From Saprospiraceae bacterium (GTDB lineage: Bacteria; Bacteroidota; Bacteroidia; Chitinophagales; Saprospiraceae), in the NCBI GenBank assembly GCA_016710265.1, contig JADJJL010000001.1, positions 124,001-188,000 on the forward strand: a DNA stretch of 64,000 nucleotides. Reading direction: 5' to 3'. Below, one piece after another: positions 26,683-34,805 of the stretch. A model generated the notes under the pieces. It had not been told where the DNA came from and searched no databases. It worked only from the letters and a program-made list of their open reading frames with translations. Numbering within the stretch: the first letter of the stretch is position 1; every line of letters begins with the position of its first letter. The translations under genes and the position numbers were made by a program.

Positions 26683-28173
26683 ATGTTTAAAAGTTGGAAA
26701 GAAACTGGAATAGGTCTTAAATCAATATACTTGTTGGTTGCTATCCTTTTTGCAATACCACTGTTTTCGGGATTGTCAGTACTACCCATCAGAATTTGGG
26801 ATGAGTCTCGACTCGCAATAAACGCATTGGAAATGTTGCAAAATGGAAATTGGCTGGTCACCCACTTTGAATCAAAACCAGACATGTGGAACACCAAACC
26901 ACCTCTGATGATTTGGCTGCAAGTCTTGTGTATGAAATTAATTGGTCCCGGTGAACTTGCCCTTAGGATTCCTTCTGCGGTTGCGGGTGCATTCACTTGT
27001 ATTGCATTGATCTCTTTTATACGCAAACAAACTGGTGATTTATTCTTAGGACTCATGTCTGTAATGGTCTTGGTTTGCTCACATGGTTATATCCAATACC
27101 ATGGAACCCGATCGGGCGATTATGATGCCTTATTGACGCTGTGGACCACTTTATCTTGTCTTCATTTTTACAACTACACCATCCATAGATCTAGGAAACA
27201 ACTGTTTTACTTTTTTCTCTTTCTAACTTTGGCGGTATTGACCAAAAGCATATCGGGCTTGTTGTTTATACCTGCATTAATTGTTTATTCACTTTATCAA
27301 AAAACAATTTGGTCAATGTTTAAAAATAGAGATGTATGGTTGGGATTCACTTTCTTTATAATTATCATAGGCGGCTTTTATCTTTTAAGGGAAAAAGCAA
27401 ATCCGGGATTTCTAAAAATGGTTTATGAAAATGAACTGGGTGGAAGATTTTTTCAAGTGGTCGAAAATCATGGAGGAGGATTTTGGTACTATATAAATAA
27501 CTTCATCAATCAACGATTTCGAGAATGGCATCTGATTTGTTTAGCAGGAATCATCATCGGTCTGTTACATTCAGATACCAAAGTTAAAAAAATAAGCATT
27601 TATTTCAGTTTTCTTTGCATTGGATACCTATTGATTATTTCAATTAGTAAAACAAAATTGGAATGGTATGATTTACCTTTGTATCCATTTTTAGCCTTTC
27701 ATTCTGCTGTCATTATAAATTTCCTGTATAAATTTCTAGAAAATTTTAAATGGCTAAATCGAAATCTTCGATTTAATCCGACTCCATATCTTCTGGTCAT
27801 TTTGATATTTACCAATCCTTATCGCAAAATTTTGGATAAAACCTGGGCACCACGTGAATACAAATGGGACCAGCCAAATTATGAGCTTGGCCATTATTTA
27901 CAAGAAGCTGTAGGCGGTAGAAAAAATCTGGAGGGAGTGACGCTTTTGCAAGATGGGTATTATGCCCAACATCTTTTCTATATTTACTTATTGAAGGATA
28001 AAAAGGTAAATGTAGATCTAAAAACCGATTGGCAAAATCCGAATGTAGGAAATCTTGTATTGGTTCATCAACAACATATAAAAGATTATTTAAACGAGCG
28101 ATACTATTTGGAAGAAATCGACAAATCTGCTCACGTGTCTTTGTTCCGAATTATTGGTCAAAGAGTAAAATAA
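26683..28173 (+). CDS. ArnT-like GT-C glycosyltransferase
   Basis: A membrane glycosyltransferase of 496 residues with about ten hydrophobic segments, of the PMT/ArnT (GT-C) superfamily, which uses polyprenyl-phosphate sugars. The first periplasmic loop carries RIWDESRLAINA, with the acidic residues expected at the catalytic site. PPLMIWLQ and the GPGELALRIPSAVAG stretch that usually follow are present. The C-terminal soluble domain is about 100 residues. It might glycosylate lipids or secreted proteins; the acceptor is unknown. I choose the ATG at 26683 because a promoter box sits at 26643-26650; a TTG at 26653 would add ten residues. It is divergent from the C25-like gene. Confidence 0.85.
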   Translation: MFKSWKETGIGLKSIYLLVAILFAIPLFSGLSVLPIRIWDESRLAINALEMLQNGNWLVTHFESKPDMWNTKPPLMIWLQVLCMKLIGPGELALRIPSAVAGAFTCIALISFIRKQTGDLFLGLMSVMVLVCSHGYIQYHGTRSGDYDALLTLWTTLSCLHFYNYTIHRSRKQLFYFFLFLTLAVLTKSISGLLFIPALIVYSLYQKTIWSMFKNRDVWLGFTFFIIIIGGFYLLREKANPGFLKMVYENELGGRFFQVVENHGGGFWYYINNFINQRFREWHLICLAGIIIGLLHSDTKVKKISIYFSFLCIGYLLIISISKTKLEWYDLPLYPFLAFHSAVIINFLYKFLENFKWLNRNLRFNPTPYLLVILIFTNPYRKILDKTWAPREYKWDQPNYELGHYLQEAVGGRKNLEGVTLLQDGYYAQHLFYIYLLKDKKVNVDLKTDWQNPNVGNLVLVHQQHIKDYLNERYYLEEIDKSAHVSLFRIIGQRVK

Positions 28174-28263
28174 AGGTGGTCATTTTCATCATTCATTGAT
28201 AAATACAAATATAAATCAAGAAAATTTAAACTAAATTTACGTTCTAATTTAAACTAAAGTAAA

Positions 28264-29631
28264 ATGAGAATTACTTGTAAAACAATAAATTTAAAGTACT
28301 GTTTGTTCAATTCGTTATTATTAATGGCTTGCTTTAACCTAAGCAGTCAAAAGGTTGAATGGGTAGATTTTTTTGAAGGAGGCACTGATGCAAACCATAT
28401 TATGCGCATCAATGACTCTTTACTTGTAGTGGCTTGTGACAGAGATCTTGATCATGCCAAAGCTTACTTATATAATCTTAATGGTCAAAGGCTTGATTCA
28501 ATTACATTTGATTCAACTTTTGTCTCTACAGTTAAATTGGTGTCTAAATTAAATAATGACTCTCTGATTTTTATTTTAAATTATGGTATTGCTATCATTA
28601 CAACAATAGATTTAAAAAATCCTAGATATATAAAATTAAATACAGGAACTATTTACCGCATTTTAAGAAACAGCAATGGATTCTATTTTTTTAGTTCAAA
28701 TCCTAACAAGCCTAGAAATTATATCAACTTATATCTAAACAACAATCTTCAAATCGTAAAAAGAGATAGCACGGATTTATTTGATACTTTCGAAATACTT
28801 TTCCTATATGATAATAAAGACTATATCACTTCTGAACTAGTAAATGGAACAAATAATTTAATTAAAAGAGATTCATTGGATCAAATTATTTGGCAAACGG
28901 AAATTAATAATTCAATAACAATTAGAAAGATTTTTATACTACAAAATCAAGATTTGATATTTCTAGGCACTAGCCAAAAAATAAATGAAAAAAATAAAAA
29001 CATGGTTGTTGTTAGAATAAACCCAGAAGGAGATATTTTATGGGAAAAATATTTTGAACCTCGGCGAAAATCAAAGGATTATGATTCATATAGGATTGGA
29101 ATTTCTTTGGTTGAATTAGAAAACTCAAATATTTGTATTACTGGCACGGACGGTTATTCTCCAATAGGACCAATAACATTACATATGGTGACAACCTTGA
29201 ATAAACATGGAGAATTAGTTTGGGAATATTATGGCCAATTTTGTGGAGAGGGTGAAGGTTTTAATGATTTATTCGCAGATAGCTCAAATAATCTTTATAT
29301 TTCAGGATTCGCATGTGCTGCAGATTTCTGGGGTTCTTCAGTTGGTATACTTTTAAAGTTATCACCACCATTTATAAATAGCCTGGACATCATTCTAAAT
29401 AAATTCTCAATTATCCCAAATCCAGCTCAAGAAAATATTGTCATTGATATTGATCCTTCTATCACTATTAAAAACATGAACATTTACAATATAAATGGCG
29501 TAAAAGTAAACACTCCACTGGTTACTTCTAATAACATCATTGATGTTAGTAATTTTACTACTGGCATTTATTTCTGTGAATTGACTTTGGTAGATGGTTC
29601 CAAATATAGGTCCAGATTTGTAAAACAATAG
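28264..29631 (+). CDS. Secreted protein with T9SS sorting domain
   Basis: A 455-residue protein with a signal peptide (hydrophobic about 15-28, ending NLSSQ). The strand-rich body contains repeated GDILWEKYF- and GELVWEYYG-like segments, which resemble the phrase repeats of secreted propeller proteins. The C-terminal domain begins IIPNPAQENIVIDI and ends GIYFCELTLVDGSKYRSRFVKQ, a type IX sorting signal. It is clearly AT-rich and has a similar plan to the protein at 22268-23638. Function unknown. Confidence 0.8.
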   Translation: MRITCKTINLKYCLFNSLLLMACFNLSSQKVEWVDFFEGGTDANHIMRINDSLLVVACDRDLDHAKAYLYNLNGQRLDSITFDSTFVSTVKLVSKLNNDSLIFILNYGIAIITTIDLKNPRYIKLNTGTIYRILRNSNGFYFFSSNPNKPRNYINLYLNNNLQIVKRDSTDLFDTFEILFLYDNKDYITSELVNGTNNLIKRDSLDQIIWQTEINNSITIRKIFILQNQDLIFLGTSQKINEKNKNMVVVRINPEGDILWEKYFEPRRKSKDYDSYRIGISLVELENSNICITGTDGYSPIGPITLHMVTTLNKHGELVWEYYGQFCGEGEGFNDLFADSSNNLYISGFACAADFWGSSVGILLKLSPPFINSLDIILNKFSIIPNPAQENIVIDIDPSITIKNMNIYNINGVKVNTPLVTSNNIIDVSNFTTGIYFCELTLVDGSKYRSRFVKQ

Positions 29632-29689
29632 ATTTGTTATTTTTTAAAGATGCAAGATCTAAGAAGTCGCCTATCCGTAATTAAAACAC

Positions 29690-29820
29690 CAAGTCATTCA
29701 ATTCAACAATTCCAAATTCTTCAATTGACTAATTTTCTAATTGACTAATTCACTAATTGATTCATCCCCCATTTTCACATTTTCACATGGCGCCGAAGCG
29801 CCACCTTCGCTTCGCTACGG
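29690..29820. repeat. Short tandem AATTGACTAATT-like repeats and a GC-rich hairpin
   Basis: After the T9SS gene, a run of related 10-14-base words (CAATTGACTAATTTTC, TAATTGACTAATTCAC, TAATTGATTC) is followed by TTTTCACA repeated twice. Then comes a GC-rich palindrome, CGAAGCG/CGCTTCG at about 29791-29811. It lies between convergent genes. No poly-T tail is visible for a standard terminator. Confidence 0.55.
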
Positions 29821-29828
29821 TTTTCAAA

Positions 29829-32800
29829 TTACATATTTCTTCGGTACTTCCCTCCCACCGCATATAGTGCCTGTGTAATCTGTCCCAACGAACAACATTT
29901 GGTGGCATCCATCAGATGCTCAAACAAATTATGATGTTGGATCGCAGCTTCCTGTAATTTTTTGAGTGCGACTTTTGATTTACTATTATTTGAAAGTTTA
30001 AGATGATCTAAGGCACTGATCTGTGCTTTTTTCTCTTCTTCCGTAGCTCGTATAACTTCTTTTGGCAGAATAGTTGGCGATCCATCTTTGGATAAAAAAG
30101 TGTTTACTCCAATGATTGGATATTCGCCGGTGTGTTTTAGGGTTTCGTAATAAAGACTTTCTTCCTGAATTTTACTTCTCTGATACATCGTCTCCATCGC
30201 TCCCAACACACCTCCTCTTTCAGAAATGCTGTCAAATTCTGAAAGTACCGCTTCTTCCACTAAATCAGTCAACTCTTCAATGATGAAAGATCCTTGCAAT
30301 GGGTTTTCATTTTTTGCCAAACCGAGTTCGTTGTTGATGATCAATTGGATGGCCATAGCTCGACGCACCGATTCTTCTGTCGGCGTGGTAATCGCCTCAT
30401 CATACGCATTGGTGTGTAGCGAATTGCAATTGTCGTAAATAGCGTACAAGGCTTGTAGAGTGGTTCTAATATCGTTGAATGAAATTTCTTGAGCGTGTAA
30501 CGATCTTCCTGAAGTTTGTATATGATATTTGAGCATTTGTGAACGCTCATTGGCTTTGTATTTGTGCTTCATCGCTTTCGCCCAAATTCTCCTGGCCACT
30601 CTGCCGATGACCGCATATTCCGGATCGACTCCATTGGAAAAAAAGAAAGAGAGGTTGGGTGCAAAATCATCGATGTGCATTCCTCTGGAAAGATAGTATT
30701 CCACAAAAGTAAATCCATTGGAAAGCGTAAAGGCCAATTGGGAAATGGGATTGGCTCCTGCCTCTGCAATATGGTAACCACTGATGGAAACCGAATAAAA
30801 ATTGCGCACTGCATTTTGAATAAAATATTCCTGCACATCTCCCATCAATTTGAGGGAAAATTCGGTGCTAAAAATACAGGTATTTTGTGCCTGATCTTCT
30901 TTTAAAATATCTGCTTGAACCGTACCCCTGACCGATCTAAGCGCTTTGGATTTCATGGCAGCGTAATCAGCCGGATCTAAAACTTCATCTCCTGTGAGAC
31001 CCAATAGCATCAATCCTAAGCCATTGTTGCCCGGAGGAAGTTCTCCCTGATATTGTGGTCTTGGAACGCCTTGATCATCAAACTTTATTTTTAAGGCTTT
31101 TTCAACCCTAGATTCCAGTTTATTTTCTTTGATGAAAACTTCACACTGCTGATCGATCGCTGCATTCATAAAAAATGCACAGATGGTGGCAGCAGGACCA
31201 TTGATCGTCATGCTTACAGAAGTTCTGGGATTGCAAAGATCAAATCCGCTGTATAATTTTTTAGCATCGTCCAAACTACAAATGCTAACTCCGCTATTTC
31301 CTACTTTACCATAGATGTCCGGTCTATAATCCGGATCCTCACCATAGAGCGTCACCGAATCAAAGGCAGTGCTGAGTCTGTTGGCGGGCATGTCTAGGCT
31401 GACATAATGAAACCTGCGGTTTGTTCTTTCGGGGCCGCCTTCGCCTGCAAACATTCTGGTAGGATCTTCTTCTTTTCTTTTAAAAGGGAACACACCTGCG
31501 GTGTAAGGAAATTCGCCGGGAACATTTTCCTGCAAGCACCATTTTAAAACATCGCGCATGGAATAGTACTGCGGTAGCACCACCCGCGGAATTCGGGTTT
31601 GGGAAAGTGATTTTGTAAAAGTGGGAACTTTAATTTCTTTATCCCTTACTTTATAAATGTATTCATCGGCTGTATAAGCTTGTTTTTTCTCTTCCCAGGA
31701 TGCTAAAATTTCTCTCGAAAGACCATCTAATTTTTTCTCAATTTCAACAGCAGAATGTTGCAATTTTTCTATGACCGATGGTTCTGATAAATAGCTTGCA
31801 CAATCATTTAATGCTTGCCATTTGCCGGCTATTTCTGATTGTTCTTCCACCCATTCATCATACTTGCGATTGTTGTCCGAAATTTCTGAGAGATAGCGTG
31901 TTCTTGCTGGAGGGATGATGTAAATTTTTTCTGATTCTCCAGTGGGTAATACAAGTTTGGAATTCAGATTTGCATTGGTTTTTTCATTGAGTTTTTGGAT
32001 CAAAGTTTTGTAAAGTAAATTGGTACCTGGATCATTAAACTGTGATGCAATTGTTCCAAAAATAGGCATGTCATCCGCAGATTGATCCCATGCTTGTTTG
32101 TTGCGTTGGTATTGTTTTTTGACATCTCTGATGGCGTCCATCGCTCCGCGTTTGTCAAATTTATTGATGGCCACGATATCTGCAAAATCCAACATGTCTA
32201 TTTTTTCCAATTGTGTGGCAGCACCATATTCGGGTGTCATTACATACAAAGACAAATTGCTAAAGTCGACGATTTCCGTATCGCTTTGACCGATACCCGA
32301 TGTCTCCAAAATAATCAGGTCAAAGGCAGCACATTTCAAAATTCTCAGTGCATTTTTAATGTGTGGAGAAAGCGCAAGATTGCTTTGTCGGGTGGCCATG
32401 GATCTCATATAGACCCGACCTCCATGAAATTCAGGATGCAATGCATTCATCCTAATCCGGTCTCCCAACAAGGCTCCTCCTGTTTTTCTTTTGGATGGAT
32501 CTACGGAAAGTATGGCGATGCTTTTATCTTCAAAATCCAAAATAAATCTTCGAATCAACTCATCCACCAGACTTGATTTACCAGCACCACCAGTGCCGGT
32601 GATTCCTAAAACCGGAATGTTTTTAATCTGTGTTTTAGCTTCGATGGATGACAAGACAATTTCCCCTTGTTCGGGAAAATTCTCTATGACAGAAATCAAT
32701 CTTGCAACTGCGTGCAGATCCCCTTTTTCAAAAGCTTTTAGTTCGCCATTGAGAGAATCACCAATTTGGAAATCGCATTGCTGGAGAAGATCGTTGATCA

Positions 32801-33206
32801 TCCCTTGTAAGCCCATGTGACGACCATCGTCCGGACTGTAGATTCTGCTGATACCGTAATTGTGCAAATCCGCAATTTCGGTCGGAAGAATGGTTCCTCC
32901 GCCGCCGCCAAATATTTTAATATGTCCGCATCCTCTTTCCTTCAGTAGATCGTAGATGTATTTAAAATATTCATTGTGTCCACCCTGATAGGAAGTGATG
33001 GCGATGCCCTGTACATCTTCCTGGATGGCTGCTTCCACGATTTCAAGTGCGGAGCGGTTGTGGCCAAGATGAATGATCTCTGCGCCACTGCTTTGCATAA
33101 TCCTGCGCATGATGTTGATGGCGGCATCATGTCCGTCAAAAAGGGAAGCGGCAGTGAGAATTCTGATCTTGTATTTGGCCTGGTAAGCGGTACTGGCTTG
33201 AATCAT
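29829..33206 (-). CDS. icmF: Fused isobutyryl-CoA mutase IcmF
   Basis: A 1125-residue fusion. A B12-binding domain (about 12-145) has the cobalt-ligand motif DGHDA (24-28) and FGGGGG. A MeaB/ArgK-like G-protein chaperone (about 195-420) has the P-loop GTGGAGKS (204-211) and NKFD. The acyl-CoA mutase barrel (about 530-1125) has FPYTAGVFPFKR, RMFAGEG and FDSVTLYGEDPDYRPD. Domain order and the GVFPF active-site segment match IcmF rather than methylmalonyl-CoA mutase. It would interconvert isobutyryl-CoA and n-butyryl-CoA, and possibly isovaleryl- and pivalyl-CoA. The ATG at 33206 is chosen because the TTG at 33227 lies inside a TAACTTTG promoter box. Family firm, exact substrate inferred. Confidence 0.94.
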   Translation of the reverse strand: MIQASTAYQAKYKIRILTAASLFDGHDAAINIMRRIMQSSGAEIIHLGHNRSALEIVEAAIQEDVQGIAITSYQGGHNEYFKYIYDLLKERGCGHIKIFGGGGGTILPTEIADLHNYGISRIYSPDDGRHMGLQGMINDLLQQCDFQIGDSLNGELKAFEKGDLHAVARLISVIENFPEQGEIVLSSIEAKTQIKNIPVLGITGTGGAGKSSLVDELIRRFILDFEDKSIAILSVDPSKRKTGGALLGDRIRMNALHPEFHGGRVYMRSMATRQSNLALSPHIKNALRILKCAAFDLIILETSGIGQSDTEIVDFSNLSLYVMTPEYGAATQLEKIDMLDFADIVAINKFDKRGAMDAIRDVKKQYQRNKQAWDQSADDMPIFGTIASQFNDPGTNLLYKTLIQKLNEKTNANLNSKLVLPTGESEKIYIIPPARTRYLSEISDNNRKYDEWVEEQSEIAGKWQALNDCASYLSEPSVIEKLQHSAVEIEKKLDGLSREILASWEEKKQAYTADEYIYKVRDKEIKVPTFTKSLSQTRIPRVVLPQYYSMRDVLKWCLQENVPGEFPYTAGVFPFKRKEEDPTRMFAGEGGPERTNRRFHYVSLDMPANRLSTAFDSVTLYGEDPDYRPDIYGKVGNSGVSICSLDDAKKLYSGFDLCNPRTSVSMTINGPAATICAFFMNAAIDQQCEVFIKENKLESRVEKALKIKFDDQGVPRPQYQGELPPGNNGLGLMLLGLTGDEVLDPADYAAMKSKALRSVRGTVQADILKEDQAQNTCIFSTEFSLKLMGDVQEYFIQNAVRNFYSVSISGYHIAEAGANPISQLAFTLSNGFTFVEYYLSRGMHIDDFAPNLSFFFSNGVDPEYAVIGRVARRIWAKAMKHKYKANERSQMLKYHIQTSGRSLHAQEISFNDIRTTLQALYAIYDNCNSLHTNAYDEAITTPTEESVRRAMAIQLIINNELGLAKNENPLQGSFIIEELTDLVEEAVLSEFDSISERGGVLGAMETMYQRSKIQEESLYYETLKHTGEYPIIGVNTFLSKDGSPTILPKEVIRATEEEKKAQISALDHLKLSNNSKSKVALKKLQEAAIQHHNLFEHLMDATKCCSLGQITQALYAVGGKYRRNM

Positions 33207-33224
33207 AACAACTGGTTTGAAGCC

Positions 33225-33232
33225 CAAAGTTA
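33225..33232 (-). promoter_or_regulatory. Putative -7 box for icmF
   Basis: TAACTTTG on the minus strand, ending 18 bases before the ATG at 33206. Same word as before moeA and the C1 peptidase. Confidence 0.45.
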
Positions 33233-33388
33233 ATCAAATGGGAGGGTTTATAGATGGGACAAGTCAAAAATCAAGAGAATGCAATTTATTAAATTGATTG
33301 AAAGTAATTTACATATTACATAAATAATTAATATTAATCAAACAACATTTTTGACATATCGAAATCACACTTTTGCACATTTATATCT

Positions 33389-33396
33389 TAACTTTG
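33389..33396 (+). promoter_or_regulatory. Putative -7 box for the toxin-antitoxin pair
   Basis: TAACTTTG, 16 bases before the antitoxin ATG at 33413. A TTTG at 33372 is closer than the usual -33 spacing. Confidence 0.4.
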
Positions 33397-33412
33397 TGAA
33401 TAAATTAATTGT

Positions 33413-33610
33413 ATGAGCGCCATAATCATTAAAACCGATAGAAAAAGTACTAAATTAATCGCTAGTTTAGCCAAACAGCTAGGTGCAAATGTATTGGATG
33501 TAAAAGAACAACAATACGAAGATTTCCTCTTAGGTGCTATTATGGATAAAGAAAAAACGGGAAAGACCGTTTCAAGAGATACAGTTATGAAAAAATTGAA
33601 AGGAAAATGA
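33413..33610 (+). CDS. Antitoxin-like small protein
   Basis: A 65-residue protein just upstream of a RelE/ParE-like toxin, overlapping it by ATGA, the standard layout of a type II toxin-antitoxin pair. The N-terminal half (AIIIKTDRKSTKLIASLAKQLG) could be the dimer and DNA-binding part. The C-terminal third is Lys-rich and would wrap the toxin. No named antitoxin family is recognised; the assignment rests on size, position and overlap. Confidence 0.7.
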   Translation: MSAIIIKTDRKSTKLIASLAKQLGANVLDVKEQQYEDFLLGAIMDKEKTGKTVSRDTVMKKLKGK

Positions 33611-33876
33611 TTGTTGAATTTGACAAGTCATTTTTAAGATATTTAAATAAAATAAAGGACGTCGATTTACATCATAAAATTGCATCTATCATTTATAAAT
33701 TAGAGGAAGCCGATGTCCTCAGCGATGTAAAAGAGGTTTCTAAATTAACTGGCTTCAGAAATTATTATAAAATTAGAATTGGAGATTACAGACTTGGATT
33801 TGAAAAAATTACTGCCAAAAAAATTATACTGATCATTATTTCTGATCGCAAAGACATCTACAAGAAGTTTCCATAG
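33607..33876 (+). CDS. RelE/ParE superfamily toxin
   Basis: An 89-residue protein with the RelE/ParE fold pattern: MIVEFDKSFLRYLNKI at the start, LTGFRNYYKIRIGDYRLGFE in the middle, and a C-terminal strand ending ISDRKDIYKKF. RelE members of this form cut mRNA on the ribosome, and ParE members poison gyrase. The YKIRIGDYRL and RKDIYK residues suit the RelE branch, but the activity cannot be decided by eye. It is translationally coupled to the antitoxin-like gene. Downstream lies a fragment of the zinc-ribbon gene. Confidence 0.82.
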   Translation: MIVEFDKSFLRYLNKIKDVDLHHKIASIIYKLEEADVLSDVKEVSKLTGFRNYYKIRIGDYRLGFEKITAKKIILIIISDRKDIYKKFP

Positions 33877-33896
33877 ATAAAATTCCTTTTTGATTT

Positions 33897-33941
33897 GCAC
33901 CCACACGACGGGCACTTGAATCCGAAAAAATATCCAAGTAA
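33897..33941 (+). pseudogene. Fragment of the zinc-ribbon/RpoA-CTD-like gene
   Basis: In-frame codons read A-P-T-R-R-A-L-E-S-E-K-I-S-K-stop. The intact copy at 41374-41673 has A-P-A-R-R-A-L-E-A-E-K-I-S-S from residue 45. No N-terminal half precedes it, and the match starts exactly at the codon where the other broken copy (40054-40200) loses homology. Confidence 0.7.
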
Positions 33942-34039
33942 ATTAAAATTGGTATATTTGCAAACACGCTGGTCGAAAATAAATCTAAAAAGTTAAAATC
34001 TAAACATGGTTCCAAACAATACAAATTTAACAAACTTTA

Positions 34040-34639
34040 ATGACAGTTCATACTAAATTATATTTATCCTTGGCAATTAATGGTTCTATTGATAAAATCA
34101 TTATTATGTCTAGCGAAGCAGATAATAAACGATCAAGAATTGAGGCCAATTTAATTTTAGTTACACTAATAGTTATGAAACTTGAAACGACAATTAATGA
34201 ATTAATAAATTCAGTATGTGAATGGAAACCAGAAATGTTTGATCAAAATTTCATTGACAATTTTGTGCAAAATGAGAAAACAATGTGTATTTCTGAAAAA
34301 TATAATCTCTTGGCCAATAAATTAAATGCATTAGAATGGAAACTAGATAAAGAACCTTTTCAAACTTTTGATGTGCTTATATCCATTCGAAATGAAATGG
34401 TTCATTATAAGGGAAAATGGATTGAACAGAATAAAGGTCCAAATAAGAAAATTACACATCTGATGAATAATATTATCAAAATTAAATCTCAAGATAATAA
34501 TTTAAAACATACCCACTGGGTAAATGAATTGCTTGGTTCAGAAAATTTACTTAATTGGTGTAAGAATGTTGATTTGGAAATTGATAATTTTCTAAATAAT
34601 AATATTTTAGATAAATTTAAATCAAATACCTTAACATAA
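34040..34639 (+). CDS. HEPN-like hypothetical protein
   Basis: A 199-residue, AT-rich, mainly helical protein. IRNEMVHYKGKW (about 117-128) contains Arg, four residues, His: the Rx4H signature of HEPN nucleases and nucleotide-binding proteins, preceded by a long helix as in that fold. It lies just after a toxin-antitoxin pair and a gene fragment. This is the setting in which HEPN proteins act as RNases in toxin or defence modules, but no nucleotidyltransferase partner is adjacent. An internal Met at 34106 is an alternative start. The HEPN link rests on one motif. Confidence 0.55.
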   Translation: MTVHTKLYLSLAINGSIDKIIIMSSEADNKRSRIEANLILVTLIVMKLETTINELINSVCEWKPEMFDQNFIDNFVQNEKTMCISEKYNLLANKLNALEWKLDKEPFQTFDVLISIRNEMVHYKGKWIEQNKGPNKKITHLMNNIIKIKSQDNNLKHTHWVNELLGSENLLNWCKNVDLEIDNFLNNNILDKFKSNTLT

Positions 34640-34744
34640 ATATTTGCAACAAAATGTATAAAATTAAACCGTTAATATCCTATATTGGTATAACCGCCAA
34701 TAGACAGTTACAGGGCTAATATTTTCTATCGATAATTGTAACAA

Positions 34745-34775
34745 AAAACTCCTCTAATATCATTAGAGGAGTTTT
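34745..34775. terminator. Bidirectional terminator with a perfect 14-bp stem
   Basis: AAAACTCCTCTAAT (34745-34758) and ATTAGAGGAGTTTT (34762-34775) pair completely over a 3-base loop. A-rich bases before and T-rich bases after serve both strands. It separates the converging HEPN-like gene and the 1628-residue surface protein. Confidence 0.9.
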
Positions 34776-34805
34776 ATCCTTTTGTTTTTTTGGTTACTGT
34801 TTAAA

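Noticed and set aside
29788..29815. GC-rich palindrome after the T9SS gene as a terminator
   Set aside because: A stem can form, but neither strand has a following T run, so it is only listed as a repeat.
30564..30905. Antisense frames inside icmF
   Set aside because: Shadows of a long conserved gene; no independent support.
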